DNA of 64,000 nt from an uncultured Sutterella sp. (GTDB taxonomy: Bacteria > Pseudomonadota > Gammaproteobacteria > Burkholderiales > Burkholderiaceae_F). The DNA lies in contig CASEFX010000034.1 in assembly GCA_949287305.1 (NCBI GenBank), positions 124,001 through 188,000 of the forward strand, written 5' to 3'. Made by a program: the position numbers and the translations under genes. Of the stretch, positions 15,132-23,053 are shown piece by piece; position 1 is the stretch's first letter, and each line of letters opens with the position of its first letter. The notes under the pieces were generated by a model. It was given only the letters and a program-made list of their open reading frames with translations, was not told the origin of the DNA and ran no database searches.

Positions 15132-16006
15132 ACGAATGGATGGCCCGCGGCTGGATTTGGCTCGTCAAGAAGCTTCGCTTTCTGTCGGTCGGACAGCGCG
15201 AGCGGCTTGCGCGCCTCGTCGGATGGGTGCTGTGGTGGTGCATTCCGAAGCGCCGCCACGTGACGCTCACGAACCTGCGCGTTTGTTTTCCGGAGCTCTC
15301 CGACGCTGAGCGCGAACGTCTGGCGCGGCGCGTCTACGTGCGCCTCGGGCGCGCGGCGCTCGACCACAGCGTGCTGTGGGAGGCGAGCGCCGAAGAGATC
15401 CGCTCCTTCGTGCGCATCGAAGGAGTGGAGCACATCCTCAACGAGGAGAACCGTCCGCTCATCGTGGTGGCCCCGCATTTCGCCGGGCTCGATGCGGCGG
15501 GGATCGCGCTCAACACCTACGTCCGGGGCGTGTCGCTCTATCAGAAGCAGAGCAATCCCGCCTGGGACAAGGCGACGCTCGAGGGGCGGCTTCGCTTCTC
15601 CAATCCCGTGCTCATTCCGAAAAGCAAGGCGAGCGATCTGCGTCCCGTGATCCGCGAAATGAAGAAGGGACTTCCCTTTTATTATCTTCCCGATATGGAT
15701 CACGGGAAGAAGCATTCCATTTTCGTGCCGTTTTTCGGCGTCTCCGCCGCGACGCTTCCGATGGTGAGCCGGCTCGCCCGGGTCACGAAGGCGAAGGTCG
15801 TCTGGTGCATCGCCACGATGACGGACGAAGGCTATTTCGTGCACGTGAGCGAACCCTGGAAGGATTTTCCGACGGCCGATTTCGAGGCGGACACGAAGCG
15901 CGTGAACCGGGAACTCGAAGCCTGGATCCGACAGCATCCCGACCAGTATTTGTGGGTGCACCGCCGCTTCAAGACTCGTCCCGAAGGGGAGCCTTCTCTC
16001 TACTGA
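15128..16006 (+). CDS. Lipid A acyltransferase, LpxL/LpxM family (second copy)
   Basis: 292 residues from a GTG at 15128 that overlaps the previous stop (GTGA), with GGGAG about 11 bases upstream; the frame is open far upstream but that part is antisense-like and non-homologous. A hydrophobic/basic N-terminus (WMARGWIWLVKKLRFL) is followed by the catalytic HX4D motif HFAGLD near residue 117 and by YYLPDMDHGKKHSIFVPFFG. It is diverged from the first copy, so the two probably add different secondary acyl chains; which is LpxL-like and which LpxM-like cannot be settled here. Confidence 0.88.
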   Translation: MNEWMARGWIWLVKKLRFLSVGQRERLARLVGWVLWWCIPKRRHVTLTNLRVCFPELSDAERERLARRVYVRLGRAALDHSVLWEASAEEIRSFVRIEGVEHILNEENRPLIVVAPHFAGLDAAGIALNTYVRGVSLYQKQSNPAWDKATLEGRLRFSNPVLIPKSKASDLRPVIREMKKGLPFYYLPDMDHGKKHSIFVPFFGVSAATLPMVSRLARVTKAKVVWCIATMTDEGYFVHVSEPWKDFPTADFEADTKRVNRELEAWIRQHPDQYLWVHRRFKTRPEGEPSLY

Positions 16007-16018
16007 CAGGAGTGTGAA

Positions 16019-16858
16019 GTGAACGGACACTTCGTGAAAATGCAGGGAGCCGGCAACGACTTCATTTTGGTCGACAATCGCCGCGGACTCTGGCCGCTCG
16101 ACGCCCTTCATCTGCGCCGCTGGTGCGACCGCAGACTCGGCGTCGGTGCGGATCAGCTGCTCGTTCTCGAAGAGACCCGACGCCCGGACGCGGACTTTCG
16201 CTACCGCATCTTCAACGCCGACGGCGGGGAGGTGGAGCAGTGCGGAAACGGCGCCCGCTGCATGACGAGGTGGGTGCTCGAGCGCATCCTGCCCGGAGCG
16301 TGCGTACGCTTTGAAACGATGCGCGCCGTCATCCGCGGATCGATCGGAGAGGACGGTCTCGTTTCGGTGGAAATGGGAATGCCGATTCTCGAAGCAAAGG
16401 AACTTCCCTTCCGAACCGAAGGACTGTCGTTTCGCGAAGGATCTTGGCGGGGATTCGGACTTTCCGGAACCGACGAACTCTGTGTTCTGGCAGTCGGAAA
16501 TCCGCACGCCGTGCGTTTCGGCCCCATGCCCGAGGACGAACTTTTCCGTCGGACGGGGGAGCGTCTGCAGGAACATCCGGCCTTTCCGGAAGGAATCAAT
16601 TTCGAGTGCGTTTGCCCGCGTTCCGACTCGGAAGCCGACTTTCGCGTCTGGGAGCGCGGGGTGGGGGAGACCCCCGCCTGCGGCAGCGGCGCCTGCGCGG
16701 CCGCCGTTGCGGGTATGCTTACGGGCCGGTTCGGACGCACCGTGACTTTTCATACCCGGGGCGGCATCCTTCGGGTCCGTCGACCCGATCCGGACGGACC
16801 GGTGTTTCTGGAAGGCCCCGCGGAATACGTTTTTGAGGGAGATCTCCCTCTCGATTAG
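16019..16858 (+). CDS. dapF: Diaminopimelate epimerase
   Basis: 279 residues, GTG start with AGGAG seven bases upstream. It interconverts LL- and meso-diaminopimelate for lysine and peptidoglycan. Both catalytic cysteines are present: EQCGNGARCMTRW (around residues 73-80) and PACGSGACAAAVAGML (around 220-224). N-terminal MQGAGNDFILVDN is diagnostic. It follows the acyltransferase pair after 12 bases and precedes rlmI by 8, so an lpxL-lpxL-dapF-rlmI-CobW operon is likely. Confidence 0.97.
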   Translation: MNGHFVKMQGAGNDFILVDNRRGLWPLDALHLRRWCDRRLGVGADQLLVLEETRRPDADFRYRIFNADGGEVEQCGNGARCMTRWVLERILPGACVRFETMRAVIRGSIGEDGLVSVEMGMPILEAKELPFRTEGLSFREGSWRGFGLSGTDELCVLAVGNPHAVRFGPMPEDELFRRTGERLQEHPAFPEGINFECVCPRSDSEADFRVWERGVGETPACGSGACAAAVAGMLTGRFGRTVTFHTRGGILRVRRPDPDGPVFLEGPAEYVFEGDLPLD

Positions 16859-16866
16859 GAATTGCC

Positions 16867-18072
16867 ATGGAAATCATTCTCAAGCAAGGGAAGGAACGTT
16901 CCCTTCTGCGTCGTCACCCCTGGGTGTACGACACCGCCGTGCACAAGGTCGTCGGTCATCCGGCCGCGGGCGACACGGTGGCGGTGAAAACTAAGGACGG
17001 TCGTTTTCTGGCGTGGGCGGCGTATTCGCCCAAGTCGACGATCCGCGCGCGCGTGTGGTCTTTCCGCGAGGAGGACGTCATCGACGAGCGCTGGCTCGAG
17101 ACGCGCCTTCGCTACGCCGTGGAGGCGCGCCGCTCGCTTCACGCGAGAACGTCGGCCATCCGCCTCGTCTTCGGCGAAGCCGACGGACTGCCCGGCCTCA
17201 TCGTCGATCAGTACGGACCGTACCTCGTGACGCAGTTCCAGTCGGCGGGGGTCGAGCGCTTCCGCGGCGTCATCGGAGAGATCCTCATGAAGCTCACGGG
17301 CGCGCGGGGCGTCTATGACCGCTCCGACGCGGCGACCCGCCAGCGCGAAGGTCTGGAAATCCGCTCCGAATGCCTCTGCGGCGAAGAACCGCCCGAGGAA
17401 ATCGAAGTGGTGGAGGACGGCGTGCGCTACGGCGTGAACGTGCGAGTCGGCCACAAGACGGGGTTCTACGTCGACCAGCGCGAAAGCCGTCTCGCCGCGC
17501 AGAAGCTCGCCGAAGCCTTCCGCGCCGAACACGGGCGGGGTCTTCGCGCGCTCAACTGCTTCTCGTACACCGGAGGCTTCTCGCTCGCCCTCCTCAAGGG
17601 CGGCGCCGACGAAGTGATCTCGGTCGATTCCTCGCAGGAAGCCATCGAGATGGCCAAGCGCAATCTGCGCCGAAACGATTTTGACGAGTCCCGCGCCAAA
17701 TTCGTCTGCGAAGACGTATTTTCCTATCTGCGCACGCTGCGCGAAGCGGGCGAGACCTTCGACCTCGTCATTCTCGATCCGCCCAAGTTCGCTTCGAACC
17801 ACCATCACGTGGCGCGTGCCTCGCGTGCGTACAAGGACATCAATTTGAACGGCATCCGTCTGCTTCGCGCGGGCGGACATCTTTTCACCTTCTCCTGTTC
17901 GGGAGCGATCGACGTGGATCTCTTCCAGAAGATCGTCGCCGGCGCCGTCTTTGACGCCGGATCGGACGCCTGGGCGCTCTGCCGATTCGGAGCGGGCGAG
18001 GATCATCCGCTGATGATGACCTGCCCGGAAGGCGAATATTTGAAGGGCCTGCACCTTCTGGTGCGGCCGTAA
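16867..18072 (+). CDS. rlmI: 23S rRNA (cytosine-5)-methyltransferase, RlmI family
   Basis: 401-residue class I SAM methyltransferase with an N-terminal PUA-like domain (HPWVYDTAVHKV, residues ~17-80) and a Rossmann domain. Visible motifs: DQRESRLAAQ, ALNCFSYTGGFSLALLKGGA (SAM binding), VDSSQEAIEMAKRN, and LVILDPPKFA. E. coli RlmI methylates C1962 of 23S rRNA; the target here is inferred from overall match in length and architecture. The next gene begins ten bases after the stop. Confidence 0.88.
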   Translation: MEIILKQGKERSLLRRHPWVYDTAVHKVVGHPAAGDTVAVKTKDGRFLAWAAYSPKSTIRARVWSFREEDVIDERWLETRLRYAVEARRSLHARTSAIRLVFGEADGLPGLIVDQYGPYLVTQFQSAGVERFRGVIGEILMKLTGARGVYDRSDAATRQREGLEIRSECLCGEEPPEEIEVVEDGVRYGVNVRVGHKTGFYVDQRESRLAAQKLAEAFRAEHGRGLRALNCFSYTGGFSLALLKGGADEVISVDSSQEAIEMAKRNLRRNDFDESRAKFVCEDVFSYLRTLREAGETFDLVILDPPKFASNHHHVARASRAYKDINLNGIRLLRAGGHLFTFSCSGAIDVDLFQKIVAGAVFDAGSDAWALCRFGAGEDHPLMMTCPEGEYLKGLHLLVRP

Positions 18073-18082
18073 GGAGAAAGAA

Positions 18083-19075
18083 ATGGAAGTGGAAGAACCT
18101 CGCGGTCCCGACATTCCCGTCACGATTCTGACGGGCTTCTTGGGAGCGGGCAAGACGACCCTGCTCAACCGCATTCTCACGGAAAACCACAATCACCGCA
18201 TCGCGATCATCGAAAACGAGTTCGGTCAGGAAAACATCGACACCGAACTGATCGTGCAGTCCGACAAGGAGCAGATCATTTCGATGAACAACGGCTGCGT
18301 GTGCTGCACGATCCGCGGCGACCTCTCGCGGGTGCTCACGGATCTGCGCCACAAGCGCGACCGCGGCGAGATTCAGTTCGACTACGTCGTCATCGAAACG
18401 ACGGGCGTGGCCAATCCCGGTCCGGTTGCGCAGACCTTCTTCATGGACGACGCCGTGGCGGCCTTCTATCGCCTCGACGGCGTCGTGACGGTGGTCGACG
18501 CCAAGCACGGTCCGCAGACGCTCGACGAAGAAGCCGCCGCGCGCGATCAGGTGGGCTTTGCCGACCGCATCCTGCTTTCGAAGTGCGATCTCGTGACGCC
18601 CGAGGAATGCGAAGCGCTTGAAGCGCGTCTTCGCCAGATGAACGCCCGCGCGCCGATCCGCCGCGTCGACATGGGGAACTGCCCCGTGGACGTGGTCCTC
18701 GACATCACGGGCTTCAACATGAACGACATCCTGGAAGTCGATCCGGCCTTCTTCAACGAAGGGCATCATCACCATCACCGCGACGACATCCGGACCTTCT
18801 ACTACGAAAGCGAGCGTCCGTTCGATCCCGCCAAGCTCGACCGCTACATCATGTCGCTCACGAGCGTCTATGGAGAGGATCTTCTTCGCTACAAGGGCGT
18901 TCTCTACATGCAGGGCAGCGACCGCCGCGTCGTCTTCCAGGGCGTGCACATGCTCGCGGGCGCCGACGTGATGGGGCCCTGGGGCGATGCGAAGCCCGTC
19001 TCCCGAATGGTCTTCATCGGACGCAATCTTCCTGAGGACGCCATTCGCCGGGGTCTCGACACCTGCCTTGCCTAA
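18083..19075 (+). CDS. CobW/COG0523 family metal-chaperone GTPase
   Basis: 330-residue G3E GTPase. Walker A GFLGAGKTT at 18-26, the family CxCC motif in GCVCC (71-75), Walker B-like VVIETTGVANPGPVAQTF, and SKCDLV for guanine recognition. A histidine-rich loop of five consecutive His near residue 227 and a C-terminal CobW_C domain (VLYMQGSDRRVVFQGVHML) suggest metal handling, probably zinc. Family members move Zn or Co to client proteins. It precedes dksA, an arrangement common in Burkholderiales; a long-loop bidirectional-type terminator separates them. Confidence 0.88.
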   Translation: MEVEEPRGPDIPVTILTGFLGAGKTTLLNRILTENHNHRIAIIENEFGQENIDTELIVQSDKEQIISMNNGCVCCTIRGDLSRVLTDLRHKRDRGEIQFDYVVIETTGVANPGPVAQTFFMDDAVAAFYRLDGVVTVVDAKHGPQTLDEEAAARDQVGFADRILLSKCDLVTPEECEALEARLRQMNARAPIRRVDMGNCPVDVVLDITGFNMNDILEVDPAFFNEGHHHHHRDDIRTFYYESERPFDPAKLDRYIMSLTSVYGEDLLRYKGVLYMQGSDRRVVFQGVHMLAGADVMGPWGDAKPVSRMVFIGRNLPEDAIRRGLDTCLA

Positions 19076-19107
19076 GGTTTATCCCTAGACAACGGAGGTT
19101 CGGCAAC

Positions 19108-19167
19108 AAAAAAACGCAAGTTCGCGGGAAAGGGTAAATCCCTGAGCGACGAACTTGCGCTTTTTTT
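19108..19167 (+). terminator. Terminator after the lpxL-CobW operon
   Basis: 17-bp inverted repeat (19108-19124 with 19149-19165; core CGCAAGTTCG / CGAACTTGCG) flanked by A7 and T7 runs, with a 24-base loop. Symmetrical flanks would allow termination in either direction. Confidence 0.85.
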
Positions 19168-19225
19168 GCTATGCTCCTTTCTCCTCGGAAGAACTCTCCT
19201 TCCGGCTATCGTTTGAAGAATAAGT

Positions 19226-19645
19226 ATGGCAAACAACAAACTGCTGACCGCAGAAGAAATTCTGCAGATGTCCGACGACGACTACATGGACGAGCGCCAG
19301 CTGGCCTTTTTCCGTAATCTCCTCGTGCAGATGGAAAATGAGCTTCGCCAGAACGCGGACCAGACCACCGTGAATCTTCGCGAAACGACGGTCGCGCCCG
19401 ATCCGACGGACCGCGCCACGATCGAAGAGGAACATGCCCTTGAACTTCGTACGCGCGACCGCGAACGCAAGCTTCTCAAGAAGGTCGAAGCGGCCATCCG
19501 CCGCATCGACGAAGGCGAATACGGCTACTGCGAAGAAACGGGCGATCCGATCGGCGTGGCGCGTTTGATGGCGCGTCCGACGGCCACCCTGTCGCTTGAA
19601 GCGCAGCAGCGTCGCGAACTCAAACAGAAGATGTACGGGGACTAA
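19226..19645 (+). CDS. dksA: RNA polymerase-binding transcription factor DksA, Cys-poor form
   Basis: 139 residues. The coiled-coil tip motif DxxDxA is intact as DPTDRA (D59, D62, A64), as needed to act in the RNAP secondary channel with ppGpp. The zinc finger is not intact: only C102 remains of the four E. coli cysteines; the other positions are T105, S123 and A126 in YCEETGDPIG and TATLSLEAQ. The fold may therefore be zinc-independent. From memory, single-Cys DksA is normal for many beta- and alphaproteobacteria. It has its own terminator after the stop. A CobW GTPase lies upstream. Confidence 0.96.
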   Translation: MANNKLLTAEEILQMSDDDYMDERQLAFFRNLLVQMENELRQNADQTTVNLRETTVAPDPTDRATIEEEHALELRTRDRERKLLKKVEAAIRRIDEGEYGYCEETGDPIGVARLMARPTATLSLEAQQRRELKQKMYGD

Positions 19646-19667
19646 GTTTTTCCCGCGCATCACCCCG

Positions 19668-19730
19668 AACCCGGCAGAAGAACGCACGAGAAGAGGATGC
19701 GTTGTTCTGTCGGGTTTTTTCTTTTTTTTT
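19668..19730 (+). terminator. dksA intrinsic terminator
   Basis: A 19-bp, near-perfect stem (19668-19686 with 19698-19716; AACCCGGCAGAAGAACGCA) followed by a run of about 15 T with one C. Confidence 0.92.
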
Positions 19731-19744
19731 CGAAAGGAATGCGT

Positions 19745-20479
19745 ATGACGGTACTTCTCGGCCGCGAAAAAAGAAGGATGCCGGCCACGACGGAGCGCAC
19801 CGCCGTGAAGCTTTGGTTCATCGATCTCGACGATACGGTTCTGCGTTCCTCGGGCGGTCTTTTCGTCGCCCTGCACGATCGGATGAACCGCTTTCTGATG
19901 AAGGAATTCGGTCTCTCCGAAGAGGAGGCGACCGAGATGCGGCAGCGCTACTGGGCGCAGTACGGCACCACGTTTCTGGGCCTCTGGCGCCGACACGGGG
20001 TCGACCCCCTGCGGTTTCTGACGGAAACGCACGATTTCGACGTGCGGCCTTATCTGCACAAGACCGGCGACCCCGGACGGGCGCTCGAGCGTCTCCCGGG
20101 GCGCAAGGTGCTCTACACGAACGCGCCCCGCAACTATGCGGAGGCCGCGCTCACGCATCTGCGCCTCACGCACGTGTTTGACGACCTCGTCTGCTCCACC
20201 GACACGCATTTTCTCGGGGACTGGGCGCCGAAGCCTTCGGCGCGCATGCTCTCGCATCTTCTCGCCCGATACCGCGTCCGCGCGGCCGAGGCGGCGATGG
20301 TGGACGACAGCTTCTTCAATCTGCGCATCGCCAAGGAGGCGGGGCTTCGGACCGTCTGCTGCTACGGACACCACCGCGCCCACGCGCGCTATCCGATGCG
20401 AAAGCCCGCGTACGTGGACCGAATGATCGCCCAGCTGCAGGACCTCACGAGAACGGGTGAGGAAAGGAGAGGCGAATGA
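19745..20479 (+). CDS. HAD-family pyrimidine 5'-nucleotidase
   Basis: 244-residue hydrolase of the SDT1-like HAD subfamily. Motif I is WFIDLDDTVL (DxDxT type), motif III region PKPSARML, and motif IV AAMVDDSFFNLRIAKEAG. The ATG at 19745 is chosen because AAAGGA lies six bases upstream; the one at 19739 has no spacing and one at 19778 (MPATTERTAV) is also possible. Members dephosphorylate UMP/CMP-like nucleotides; true substrate is unproved. The last codons overlap sppA (ATGA), indicating coupled translation. Confidence 0.8.
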   Translation: MTVLLGREKRRMPATTERTAVKLWFIDLDDTVLRSSGGLFVALHDRMNRFLMKEFGLSEEEATEMRQRYWAQYGTTFLGLWRRHGVDPLRFLTETHDFDVRPYLHKTGDPGRALERLPGRKVLYTNAPRNYAEAALTHLRLTHVFDDLVCSTDTHFLGDWAPKPSARMLSHLLARYRVRAAEAAMVDDSFFNLRIAKEAGLRTVCCYGHHRAHARYPMRKPAYVDRMIAQLQDLTRTGEERRGE

Positions 20480-22230
20480 TCGTACGGCTCCTGTGCGGCT
20501 TCGGACGTTTCGTCTGGGGCGTCGCCAAGGTCTGCATCGTGCTCACGATGCTCGCGGGCTTTCTGCTCGCCCTGTACTTTTTGCGGCCCGTTCCGGTGCC
20601 CGCGCCGCAGGCGGGGTCGCTTCTCGAACTCACGCTCGCGGGACGGATTGCCGACACCCGACCGGTCGCGGGCGGTCTTGCGGGGATGATCCGCGAAGCC
20701 GATCCCGTGACGCTGTTGGGCGACGTGACGGACGCCGTGCGCTACGCGAAGAAGGACGCGCGCATCGCGGGCATTCTTCTGAGGGTCGACGACCTCGAGG
20801 GGATCGGCGGCGCTTCCGCGCGCATGATCGGCGAGGCGCTCGACGAGTACCGCAGGGAAACGGGCAAACACGTCTGGTGCTACGGGTGGAACTTCACGCA
20901 GGCGCAGTACGCCGTGGCGGCGCACGCCGACCGTCTGTGGCTCCATCCGATGGGGCGCGTCGACGTGAAGGGGCTCTCGGGCGAAACCCTCTATTGGGGA
21001 AGCTTTCTGAAGCACCTCGGCGTCGAGGCCGAAGTGTACAAGGCGGGAGACTTCAAGAGCGCTCCGGAAGTTTTCGAGCGCGCTTCTCCGACGAAGGAAA
21101 ACCTCGCGGCGCAGCGCTCCTACCTGTCGGACGCCTGGACGACGATGCTCGAGGCGTGGAAGGTGGGACGGGGCTGGAAGGACGACGCCTGGAAGACGTA
21201 CCGTGAGGCGCAGAACGCACTCGAACCCATGCCCGAAGGCGAGGCGCGGCATCAGCGCCGCTACGGGCTCGTGGACGAAACGGGCGACGAGGCGGCCTTC
21301 CGGACGGCGCTTCGGAAAGCCTACGCGAAAGACGGCAAGGAGGTTGCCCTCACGAACCTCTACGATTTCCTTGATTCGTCGGACGGCGCCGAAGGCACGG
21401 GACCGGGCGTCGCGGTGCTCTATGCGGAAGGCGAGATGGTGGACGACCCCCGCATGGGGCGCCTCGTGGCCGACGAACTCGTCGAGCGCATCGCCTTCGT
21501 GAAGGAGGACGAAAACGTCCGGGCCGTGGTGCTTCGCATCAACAGCCCCGGAGGCGACGCGATGGCGGCCGAGAAGATCCGTTCGGCGCTCCTCGGACTC
21601 AAGGAAAAGGGAAAGCCCGTCGTGGTGAGCATGGGCGACACCGCCGCTTCGGGCGGCTACTGGGTGTCGACGGGCGCGCAGAAGATCGTGGCCGATCCGA
21701 TGACGCTGACGGGTTCGATCGGCGTGTTCGCCGTCTTCCCGAAGCTCGTCGATTTGCGCGAGGCCCTGTCGGTGGGCTACGGCGGGTACGCGACCGAAGG
21801 GGAACTTTCGGACGGCGCCCCCTGGCGGGAGACTTCGGCCGTGCGGCGTCACGCCCTCAAGTCGTCGGTGGACTTCGTCTACCGCACCTTCAAGTCGCAC
21901 GTCGCCGAGGCGCGGGAGATGGCCCTCACCGACGTCGAACGTCTGGCGGCGGGACGCGTCTGGACGGGACGGCAGGCGCTTGATCTCGGGCTCGTCGACG
22001 AGCTCGGCACGCTCGAGACCGCCGTGAAGCTCGCCAAGGAAGCGGCCAAGCTTCCGTCCGAGGCGGCCGTCTATCACTTCGACGCCCGGGCCGTGCGTTG
22101 GTGGCAGCCGATCCTTTCGGGCTTCCCCGCCGCGCGGGCGCTCTTCTCGAAGTGGATGGAGACCGAGGAAATGCTCGAAAGCGACACGGGGCGGGTTCAG
22201 GCCCTCGTTCCGCTCCCGGCTTCCCTCTGA
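20476..22230 (+). CDS. sppA: Signal peptide peptidase SppA, long (67K-type)
   Basis: 584-residue membrane serine protease of family S49 that degrades cleaved signal peptides. An N-terminal anchor is visible at about residues 16-36. The double-domain long form is indicated by length and by split catalytic residues: general-base Lys in VYKAGDFKSAPE (about 195) and nucleophile Ser in GDTAASGGYWVSTGA (about 392). Also DPMTLTGSIGVFAVFPK. It is translationally coupled to the HAD gene. Its 3' end overlaps the convergent moeB-like gene by 34 bases. Confidence 0.94.
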   Translation: MIVRLLCGFGRFVWGVAKVCIVLTMLAGFLLALYFLRPVPVPAPQAGSLLELTLAGRIADTRPVAGGLAGMIREADPVTLLGDVTDAVRYAKKDARIAGILLRVDDLEGIGGASARMIGEALDEYRRETGKHVWCYGWNFTQAQYAVAAHADRLWLHPMGRVDVKGLSGETLYWGSFLKHLGVEAEVYKAGDFKSAPEVFERASPTKENLAAQRSYLSDAWTTMLEAWKVGRGWKDDAWKTYREAQNALEPMPEGEARHQRRYGLVDETGDEAAFRTALRKAYAKDGKEVALTNLYDFLDSSDGAEGTGPGVAVLYAEGEMVDDPRMGRLVADELVERIAFVKEDENVRAVVLRINSPGGDAMAAEKIRSALLGLKEKGKPVVVSMGDTAASGGYWVSTGAQKIVADPMTLTGSIGVFAVFPKLVDLREALSVGYGGYATEGELSDGAPWRETSAVRRHALKSSVDFVYRTFKSHVAEAREMALTDVERLAAGRVWTGRQALDLGLVDELGTLETAVKLAKEAAKLPSEAAVYHFDARAVRWWQPILSGFPAARALFSKWMETEEMLESDTGRVQALVPLPASL

Positions 22231-22970
22231 GCGCACGCCGGGCAGTGCGGGTCGCGGGGAAAGCGGATCTGCGAGAAGCGCATCGTCAGCAGGTCCGCCG
22301 AGAACCACTTCCCGCAGAGCGGCGATTCGAGTCCCGCCGCAAGCTTCAGGGCTTCGGAGGCCTGCAGAACGCCGATGAAGCCCGTCAGCGGCGAGAAAAC
22401 GCCGGCCTTGGCCGCCTTGACGTCGTTTTCGGCGGCGTCGGGCTCAAAGAGACAGCGAAGACAGGGGGAGTCCTCCCGTCGGAAGTCAAAGACGGAGGCC
22501 TGGCCGGAAAAACCGACGGCGGAGCCGTAGACAAGCGGCGTGCCTGCCTTTACGCAGGCGTCGTTTACGGCGAAGCGCGTGGCAAGATTGTCCGAGCAGT
22601 CGAGAACGACGTCGCTTTCACGGGCGAGCGTCGCAAGTTCCTCCGCCGAAACGTAGCGCGCGACGCTCGTGACCTCCGCAAAGGGATTGATGCGCGAGAG
22701 CGCCGCGGCGGCGCTTTCGGCCTTGTTCATGCCGAGACGGCTTTCGTCATGGAGAAGCTGGCGCGAGAGGTTCGATACCGACACTTCGTCGCCGTCGGCG
22801 ACCGTGATGCGGACCGCGCCCGAGGCGGCGAGGTACTGCAGGGCGGGGGAGCCGAGTCCGCCCGCGCCGATCACGAGAAAATGGGCGGCGGCGATGCGGT
22901 CGCGGCCTTCCTCGCCGATCTGCGGCAGGAGGGTTTGTCGGCTCAGTCGTTCAATGAGTTCGGGATGCAT
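22197..22970 (-). CDS. moeB: HesA/MoeB/ThiF family adenylyltransferase
   Basis: 257-residue E1-like enzyme that adenylates the C-terminal Gly-Gly of MoaD (or ThiS). GAGGLGS (35-41) binds ATP; LSRQLLHDESRLGMNKA and DCSDNLATRF are family-typical. Four zinc-ligand cysteines are present as CLRC and CPAC. No rhodanese domain is fused. It ends 34 bases inside the sppA 3' end. The ctpA-moeB order is usual in Burkholderiales, but a terminator lies between the two here. MoaD-versus-ThiS specificity cannot be read from the sequence. Confidence 0.88.
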   Translation of the reverse strand: MHPELIERLSRQTLLPQIGEEGRDRIAAAHFLVIGAGGLGSPALQYLAASGAVRITVADGDEVSVSNLSRQLLHDESRLGMNKAESAAAALSRINPFAEVTSVARYVSAEELATLARESDVVLDCSDNLATRFAVNDACVKAGTPLVYGSAVGFSGQASVFDFRREDSPCLRCLFEPDAAENDVKAAKAGVFSPLTGFIGVLQASEALKLAAGLESPLCGKWFSADLLTMRFSQIRFPRDPHCPACAQREAGSGTRA

Positions 22971-22992
22971 CGTGTGTCTCGTCCTAAGGAGA

Positions 22993-23031
22993 AGAAAAAG
23001 GGGCGCACGGGCTGGAATGCCGCACGCCCCG
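22993..23031 (-). terminator. ctpA terminator
   Basis: Minus strand imperfect stem GGGGCGTGCGGC ... CCCGTGCGCCCC (23000-23030) followed by TTTTTC. It lies between ctpA and the moeB-like gene. Confidence 0.75.
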
Positions 23032-23053
23032 TGGGGGTAAGGAGAAGGAAACC

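Noticed and set aside
20389..22308. 639-codon frame opposite sppA
   Set aside because: Antisense shadow of SppA, which has intact Lys and Ser active-site motifs.
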